This document shows, piece by piece, positions 5,316-9,720 of a stretch of 9,720 nt of DNA (positions within the stretch are counted from its first letter, which is position 1; each line of letters begins with the position of its first letter). Location of the stretch: NCBI GenBank assembly GCA_049589355.1, contig JBAWAP010000313.1, positions 1 to 9,720 of the forward strand, given 5' to 3'. The notes under the pieces are model-generated. The model saw nothing but the letters and a program-made list of their open reading frames with translations. It searched no databases and was not told the origin of the DNA. Origin of the DNA: JBAWAP01 sp049589355 (GTDB taxonomy: Bacteria; Chloroflexota; Anaerolineae; VGOG01). Position numbers and translations under genes: made by a program.

Positions 5316-6458
5316 TCACATTGGTTCACCGGCCAAAGGCAACCTGACACGGAACGCTGTCCCTTTTCCCACCGTGCTTTCCACCGCGATCTGCCCGTCA
5401 TGCAGTTCCACGATTCTCTTCACGATGGAGAGACCCAACCCACTCCCTTCTACTGCCCTGGTCCGCTCTTTTTCCACCCGATACATCTTCTCGAAGATGT
5501 GAGGAAGGTCTTCCTCTGGGATGCCCGGCCCATCGTCGGCCACCTCGACGACCATGCTCTCTCCGTCAATCTCCAGTCGGACTTGTACCTTACTCCCCTC
5601 CGGGCAGTACTTGACCGCGTTGTCCAGCAGGTTGATAAAGACCTGCTTGAGCCGATCCCTGTCGGCGCGTGTACGGGGCAGCCGAGGTGGGCTCTGAATG
5701 GATAGCTCGATCCCCTTCGCTTGCGCCACCCTGAGAAGCCCGGCCACGGCCTCCTCAATGACCACCCCAATATTGGTGGGCTCCAGGCGCAATGGCACGC
5801 CGGACTCCAATCGGGAGAGAAGGAGCAGATTGCTGGTCAAACCAGTGAGGCGACGGACCTCTCGCTCGATGATGTCCTGCGAATGTCGCCAGCTTTCAAC
5901 TTCTTCAATGGAACATTCCTTGATGTTGGCGACGTGGCCGGCGATGGCAGCCAGGGGGGTCAGTAGCTCGTGGGAGATGTTTTGGATGAAGTTGCGGTAG
6001 AATTCCTCCTGATGGCGTCGCTCTGAGACATCCGTGACCATGCAGATCACCTTGTCCTCAGGAGAAGGCGATCCTTCCAGGGACATAGCTAGCAACTGAA
6101 GCCGCACATCGGCCGCGGGTTGAAGTTCATGCAGTTCCGATTGATGGGACTCAGCTACCCGTTTCACGAGGGTGACCAGATCCCTCTCCAGCCGAGGCGA
6201 AACGCGATCCAGAGAAAGCAGTTGGCAGGCCTCCGGGTTACACCAGAGAACCTGCCCTTGTCCGTCAGTGAGCAAAAGCCCTGTTGGCAGGTTGTCCAGC
6301 AGTGCCTCCAATTGCCCCACCATAGAGGAGCGAGCCAGCCGCCGTTTCCAATACCATGAGGTGAGGAGCACGAGCCCTGTGACGATGAGCAAAAGCACCA
6401 GCAGGATGATGACTGCCCCTATCAGGTCGAAAGTGACATGGATCACCGGCTCTCTCAT
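5316..6458 (-). CDS. PAS-containing sensor histidine kinase, single membrane helix
   Basis: A 380-residue kinase. One hydrophobic helix (about 8-35) anchors it, with almost nothing outside the membrane. A PAS-like domain follows (about 45-150: LLDNLPTGLLLTD...VLWCNPEA). The dimerisation/phosphoacceptor region has NISHELLTPL with the phosphorylated His163. The ATP-binding domain shows the N box NLLDNAVKY (275-283), G1 box DDGPGIP (308-314) and G2 box GSGLGLSIV (337-345). These are all elements of an active PhoR/ResE-like kinase. The ATG at 6458 is preferred over a TTG at 6482 because it overlaps the regulator stop as ATGA, implying translational coupling. A G-rich hairpin ends 2 nt before this ATG. 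The lack of an outer sensing domain suggests sensing through the PAS domain, the membrane, or a partner such as the neighbouring membrane protein or lipoprotein; that is inference. Confidence 0.93.
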   Translation of the reverse strand: MREPVIHVTFDLIGAVIILLVLLLIVTGLVLLTSWYWKRRLARSSMVGQLEALLDNLPTGLLLTDGQGQVLWCNPEACQLLSLDRVSPRLERDLVTLVKRVAESHQSELHELQPAADVRLQLLAMSLEGSPSPEDKVICMVTDVSERRHQEEFYRNFIQNISHELLTPLAAIAGHVANIKECSIEEVESWRHSQDIIEREVRRLTGLTSNLLLLSRLESGVPLRLEPTNIGVVIEEAVAGLLRVAQAKGIELSIQSPPRLPRTRADRDRLKQVFINLLDNAVKYCPEGSKVQVRLEIDGESMVVEVADDGPGIPEEDLPHIFEKMYRVEKERTRAVEGSGLGLSIVKRIVELHDGQIAVESTVGKGTAFRVRLPLAGEPM

Positions 6459-7192
6459 CGCCCCCCCTTTCCTCCCCCCCAATCTGGGGGGGAAAGAGGG
6501 GGGCGCTCTCGGAACTGATAGCCGACGCCCCGCACGGTCAGGATGTACTGTGGCACACTGGGGTTGGGCTCCAACTTCCTGCGTAGTTCGGCAATGTTCT
6601 TGTCCACCACCCTGGAGTCAACGGCCACATCCCATCCCCAGACCTTATCCAAGAGCGTCTCTCGCCCGAAGACTTGGCCCGGATGTTCTGCCAGGAAGTG
6701 CAGTATATTGAACTCGGTCAACGTGAGCTGCACTTCTTGCCCTCCGACCCAAACCATGCGTTTCTCCAGGTCAATCTCCAGGCGATCAAACACCAGGCGA
6801 TTGGGGCGCAGCGCTCCTCGGCTCTCGCGTACAGTGCGTAGGGTAGCCTCGATCTGGGCGGTCAACTCGTGCGGGTCGAAAGGCTTGGTGAGGTAATGAT
6901 CGGCTCCTATGCTCAAGCCCTTGACCTTTTCCACTGTCTCGCCCAGCACCGTGAGCATGATGACAGGGATATACCGCTCCCGCTTCCGCAGCTCCCTGCA
7001 CACCTCCCAGCCATCCAACTTGGGCATCCTGATATCCAGCACCACCAGGTCGGGCTCTTCGGCATCCGCCAGCGCTAGGGCTTCCTCCCCATCTCGCGCG
7101 ATGACCACCTGGAACCCAGCTCGATTCAACATGGGCTGCAGGAATGAGGTCAAGGCCTCGTCATCCTCTGCTACGAGTATCTTCGCCGCCAT
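6455..7192 (-). CDS. OmpR/PhoB-family response regulator
   Basis: A 245-residue regulator. The receiver domain (about 3-120) has acidic residues Asp10 and Asp11, phosphoacceptor Asp53 (VVLDIRMP), switch Thr81 and Lys103 (LTKPFD), so phosphorylation should be intact. The winged-helix output domain (about 130-227) shows LTLTEFNILHFLAEHPGQV, RVVDKNIAELRRKLE and VRGVGYQF, typical of DNA-binding OmpR-family members. The usual C-terminus would be at about residue 228. Here 18 extra residues (RERPPLSPPDWGGGKGGR) are encoded almost entirely by a palindromic repeat. The ATG at 7192 is preceded by GGGAG with a 6-nt spacer and begins 3 nt after the stop of the membrane glycosyltransferase gene. Its stop overlaps the kinase start. 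It probably controls nearby surface genes; the lipoprotein leader has matching candidate sites. Confidence 0.95.
   Translation of the reverse strand: MAAKILVAEDDEALTSFLQPMLNRAGFQVVIARDGEEALALADAEEPDLVVLDIRMPKLDGWEVCRELRKRERYIPVIMLTVLGETVEKVKGLSIGADHYLTKPFDPHELTAQIEATLRTVRESRGALRPNRLVFDRLEIDLEKRMVWVGGQEVQLTLTEFNILHFLAEHPGQVFGRETLLDKVWGWDVAVDSRVVDKNIAELRRKLEPNPSVPQYILTVRGVGYQFRERPPLSPPDWGGGKGGR
6461..6503. repeat. C/G-rich palindrome at the regulator-kinase junction
   Basis: A run of seven C (6474-6480), a 5-base loop (AATCT) and a run of seven G (6486-6492) form the core. An outer C5/G5 pairing (6463-6467 with 6499-6503) brackets an imperfect TTT/AAA-containing interior. In the minus-strand mRNA the second arm is G-rich (G7-A-GG-AAA-G7) and ends 2 nt before the kinase ATG, so folding would bury its ribosome site. 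Short palindromes of this style are dispersed in some Chloroflexota and cyanobacterial genomes, to my knowledge; this window contains one copy. Confidence 0.75.
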
Positions 7193-7195
7193 AAG

Positions 7196-9121
7196 TTACT
7201 CCCTCTCGATTTCCGCCGACTCGATTTGGAGAATGTAAACCCCACCTTCCTGGTAAAGTGTCTTAACGCTCTCTGATTGGCTGAGCTGAACAGCGCTCAA
7301 CCCAGGGCCAGAAAAGTCTCCTTTTCGCCCAATATACACGTAATCAACACCCATCGTCTGCAACTCTGTCAGAGATGCGTTATCAACCTCCAACTGCTCT
7401 ACCAGTCGAGACATTTCGACAATCCTGGCTCTGTAATCGCTTCCACCAAAGCTGAGCAGCATGACGCCAGCAGTGGTTTGTCGTCCCGTAAAATAAGGAA
7501 TCCAATACCCTGCATCCGTGCCGTGGGGCGCTGTGGGAAGCCAGAAGTGGGTGTTCACGGCAAACAGAGCATCCGGCGGTGTGTTCTCTTTGATCCAATC
7601 CATCGCTGCTATATCTTCCAGGGTGACAAAATACCTGTACGGCTCAGTTTCTGTGACTCGGACACGGCTGGCCACCAAACCGGCCACCAGAACAAGTGTT
7701 ATCATCAACCAAGCAGTTCGCTTGCGCCAGCGCGGCCCGCCAAGCGTTAATGCTTCTTCCGTAGCAGAACCAACGACCAACCCAATGGGCAAGTACAGCA
7801 TAATCAAAACGGCCCCCAGGTTAGTGAAGTTAAGGAGAAGCAGCCCCAGGTTGTAGGTGTTCCCCAGAAGATACAGTACAAGTGTCCACAAAAGAGAGGC
7901 GATCACCAACTTGCTGCGTCTCAGCAAGCCGACCGCGATGCTGAAACCGCTAACAACCATCAGCCAGGGACGTGCTGCCAAATATGGCATACTACTCCAC
8001 GGAAACTCATAATAGCCCCGTATTGTCTCTGAGATCTCGCTCGCCGTAACAAACTGTCTTGCGCTTGTCGGATTCAACCCCACGGAAACGTAGCTGCGTA
8101 GAGCCTCCCACAGAGCAGGTATGACGACGATCAAGGCCATAGTCCCTATGGCCATTGTCCTCAATACTACGGAGGCAAGCCGTTTCCTCTTGCAGGCTTT
8201 CCACAGCTCCCATACCACGCTCATCACCAACAGCGGCACGTAGAACACCGCCACGCGAAAATGCAGCAGAAACACGGCCCCGCTGAGCACAGCAGCACAG
8301 CCTGTATACCACAGAATCTTGACCTTGTGCTCTTGCCACGGGAGCTTCCATGTAGCTATCGCTTCCCACGTCACCAGCCAGGCGACCAACAGTATCGTCT
8401 GGCTGGAAAGCTGAGTGAAGCGCCCCCAGTTCACGTAGAACGCGGGCTGATGGGACAGCAACCCCACAACCGCTGCACCGACTACCGCCCCCACGCGCCC
8501 CACCTTCCGGTCGAGAACCAGATAGACGCCCAGGCCACACAATCCGTTTAACATTTGCGCGGTCCACAGCAACGCCGTGTGTGCCGGAACATGGGCCAGC
8601 CATTGCGCAGTGGCCGAAAGCGAATACAGTCCCAGATGATACTGACCCAGCGGAATCGGGGAATAGGGCTCCAGACTGGTGGGCAATTTCCCCTGCACAG
8701 CCGTGAGATGGGTCAACAGGGTGTGGTGCAAGGAGTCGGACCAGGCCGGGTAAGGATGATCGCGGATGATCCAGAAGCGGGTGAAAAGCGTAAGGCCAAA
8801 AACACCGATGGCTACCCATTCAAGCCGGTCAAAGGTGAACTGCTCTCTCCAATGTCTGCGCATTCGCCACCCGACGACAGCAGCGCATGCGAGGAGCAGC
8901 GCACCCATTTTGTAGGGACCCATGGTCAAAAACGGGAGCGCCGAGCGTATGCCGTAGAAGAACACCGGATAGCAAGCGATGCTAATTCCCACGGCCACGA
9001 TCCAGCGCTGTAAGCCTCTCCATTGACGCCAGCTATCATTGAGGGTCAACAGAGCCCAGCCCGGCAAGGTCAACATCGCCATCAACACAATGATTAATCG
9101 AAGCTCTGCAAATGTAAGCAT
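7196..9121 (-). CDS. Multi-pass membrane protein of GT-C glycosyltransferase type
   Basis: A 641-residue integral membrane protein with about 11-13 hydrophobic segments across residues 4-485, followed by a soluble domain (about 490-641). The first large outer loop contains PAWSD129SLHH and, further on, GQYHLGLY. An acidic residue in this loop is the usual catalytic position in GT-C enzymes, which transfer sugars from lipid-phosphate donors outside the cytoplasmic membrane. The C-terminal part has DIAAMDWIKENTPPDALF and DAGYWIPYFTGRQT, patterns I know from bacterial DUF6541-like or related GT-C proteins. The ATG at 9121 is chosen over a TTG at 9133; AAGG lies 4 nt upstream, a weak site. A GT4-type glycosyltransferase lies upstream and a two-component pair is fused to its 3' end by a 3-nt gap, suggesting a shared operon. 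Assignment to GT-C is moderately sure; donor and acceptor are unknown. Confidence 0.8.
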   Translation of the reverse strand: MLTFAELRLIIVLMAMLTLPGWALLTLNDSWRQWRGLQRWIVAVGISIACYPVFFYGIRSALPFLTMGPYKMGALLLACAAVVGWRMRRHWREQFTFDRLEWVAIGVFGLTLFTRFWIIRDHPYPAWSDSLHHTLLTHLTAVQGKLPTSLEPYSPIPLGQYHLGLYSLSATAQWLAHVPAHTALLWTAQMLNGLCGLGVYLVLDRKVGRVGAVVGAAVVGLLSHQPAFYVNWGRFTQLSSQTILLVAWLVTWEAIATWKLPWQEHKVKILWYTGCAAVLSGAVFLLHFRVAVFYVPLLVMSVVWELWKACKRKRLASVVLRTMAIGTMALIVVIPALWEALRSYVSVGLNPTSARQFVTASEISETIRGYYEFPWSSMPYLAARPWLMVVSGFSIAVGLLRRSKLVIASLLWTLVLYLLGNTYNLGLLLLNFTNLGAVLIMLYLPIGLVVGSATEEALTLGGPRWRKRTAWLMITLVLVAGLVASRVRVTETEPYRYFVTLEDIAAMDWIKENTPPDALFAVNTHFWLPTAPHGTDAGYWIPYFTGRQTTAGVMLLSFGGSDYRARIVEMSRLVEQLEVDNASLTELQTMGVDYVYIGRKGDFSGPGLSAVQLSQSESVKTLYQEGGVYILQIESAEIERE

Positions 9122-9140
9122 TGCCTTGCCCAAAATGTTT

Positions 9141-9392
9141 TCATTGCGCCGGCACCACCTCTATTGTCTCTTCAAGCAATACCCTATCTTCAGGCATGCG
9201 CTGCCTACTCGCTTTGGCTCCCGGCAAAGCGGAGAAGGGTAAAACTGCCCTCCGCTTGTTAGTGATGATAAGCTCTAAGCCGAAAAGCGCCAGCGCAAGT
9301 ACGATTTCGCTTCCCTGCGCAAAGCATCCCAGCCGCCCCTTCTGAGGATATACCAGATAGGCGACTCCTCCAGGCGCGCAGCCTCGCATCAT
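9141..9392 (-). CDS. Doubtful 83-codon ORF filling the gap between two glycosyltransferase genes
   Basis: An open frame starts at ATG 9392, 22 bases after the stop of the upstream glycosyltransferase, and ends 19 bases before the membrane glycosyltransferase ATG, so it fits the gap closely. It contains one hydrophobic stretch (EIVLALALFGLELIIT) and a charged end (PEDRVLLEETIEVVPAQ). There is no Shine-Dalgarno site before the ATG, the same frame stays open upstream inside the glycosyltransferase gene, and I recognise no family. It may be a real small protein, a decayed gene remnant, or chance. Nothing better was seen in the 293-base gap. Confidence 0.25.
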   Translation of the reverse strand: MMRGCAPGGVAYLVYPQKGRLGCFAQGSEIVLALALFGLELIITNKRRAVLPFSALPGAKASRQRMPEDRVLLEETIEVVPAQ

Positions 9393-9414
9393 GATCGTAG
9401 TTGCGGATAAGAAA

Positions 9415-9720
9415 CTATGCGCCGTCCAGGAGGTTTTCCAACGCTTTGAGCCAATTGGCGGCACAGCAAGCCAGGATGCGCTTTGCGTACAGATATTGGG
9501 TGGCATTTTGAGCCATCTGCATCCTGAGGCAGTCGTCAGAAAGCAACTCCTCCAATGCTTCTACCCACGCGTCAACCTCGTTTTCAGCCAGCCACCCGGT
9601 TTCCAGATGGCGCACGCTTGATTCATAACCAGGGACCCGACTGTAAATCCCCGCTGCTCCAATCGCGCTGTAATCCAGGAACTTGATATCCGATTTGCAT
9701 CGGTTAAAAGGAGTATCCTC
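9415..9720 (-). CDS. Glycosyltransferase, GT4-like, C-terminal part
   Basis: The frame is open from the window edge to a TAG at 9417-9415, giving the last 101 residues of a larger protein. It begins EDTPFNRCKSDIKFLDYSA, continues G-A-A-G-I-Y-S-R-V-P-G-Y, then ETGWLAENEVDAWVEALEEL and LRMQMAQNATQYL. This order (KSDIKFLEYSA-like, VPxY, ETGxLxxN, DAWxxAL, LR..xA..A) is the C-terminal nucleotide-sugar-binding half of GT4-fold glycosyltransferases seen in surface polysaccharide clusters. The GTG at 9615 is internal, not a start. The N-terminal domain and catalytic determinants lie outside the window, so sugar specificity cannot be judged. It probably heads, or belongs to, the same transcription unit as the membrane glycosyltransferase and the two-component genes. 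Confidence 0.82.
   Translation of the reverse strand, partial: EDTPFNRCKSDIKFLDYSAIGAAGIYSRVPGYESSVRHLETGWLAENEVDAWVEALEELLSDDCLRMQMAQNATQYLYAKRILACCAANWLKALENLLDGA

Noticed and set aside
8007..8819. A 270-codon minus-strand frame inside the membrane glycosyltransferase gene
   Set aside because: It has no family features and strange composition, and is fully contained in a convincing membrane-protein gene.

Overview
The window looks like a mid-GC bacterial chromosome segment, most probably from the Chloroflexota (Anaerolineae-like). The pointers are secreted proteins with long Thr-Pro linkers, the ATETAIA...ATLTA...ATPT stretch of the lipoprotein, an LSPxxxxFxW-type extracellular module, short YLPVV-like segments in exported proteins, and a C-rich/G-rich palindrome inside a coding sequence. 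The lineage call is inference from these protein styles; there is no rRNA or marker gene here. All supported genes lie on the minus strand, so transcription runs from base 9720 towards base 1.

In transcription order the first block (9720-5316) is glycan synthesis joined to signalling. It holds the C-terminus of a GT4-type glycosyltransferase that runs off the window edge, a short doubtful ORF, a 641-residue multi-pass membrane protein of GT-C glycosyltransferase type, then an OmpR-family response regulator and its sensor histidine kinase. The last three are tightly packed: a 3-nt gap, then a 4-nt ATGA overlap. A G-rich hairpin sits exactly on the regulator/kinase junction and supplies a foreign-looking tail to the regulator.

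The second block (5315-1336) encodes three exported proteins: a lipoprotein with Thr-Pro repeats and a cysteine-rich module, a secreted clan GH-A glycoside hydrolase, and a two-cohesin protein. The leader between the kinase and the lipoprotein gene carries CGTWAC hexamers spaced at 11 and 21 bp, a plausible OmpR-type binding site. All three exported proteins carry a short [Y/L]-[L/V]-P-hydrophobic3-basic segment. A simple reading is that the block builds and trims a cell-surface glycan or glycoprotein layer, with the two-component pair regulating it. No dockerin is visible, so nothing supports a classical cellulosome.

The third block (1300-1) looks separate and accessory. It has its own good sigma70-like promoter (TTTACA-17-TAGAAT) with a palindrome just after the -10 box. 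It encodes a small multi-pass membrane protein and then a small protein with an R-H-x3-H (HEPN-like) motif, with lower GC in the latter. This is the best candidate here for an undescribed small system, possibly toxin/antitoxin- or defence-like, but the sequence alone does not prove that. No tRNA, rRNA, CRISPR array, transposase or integrase was seen.
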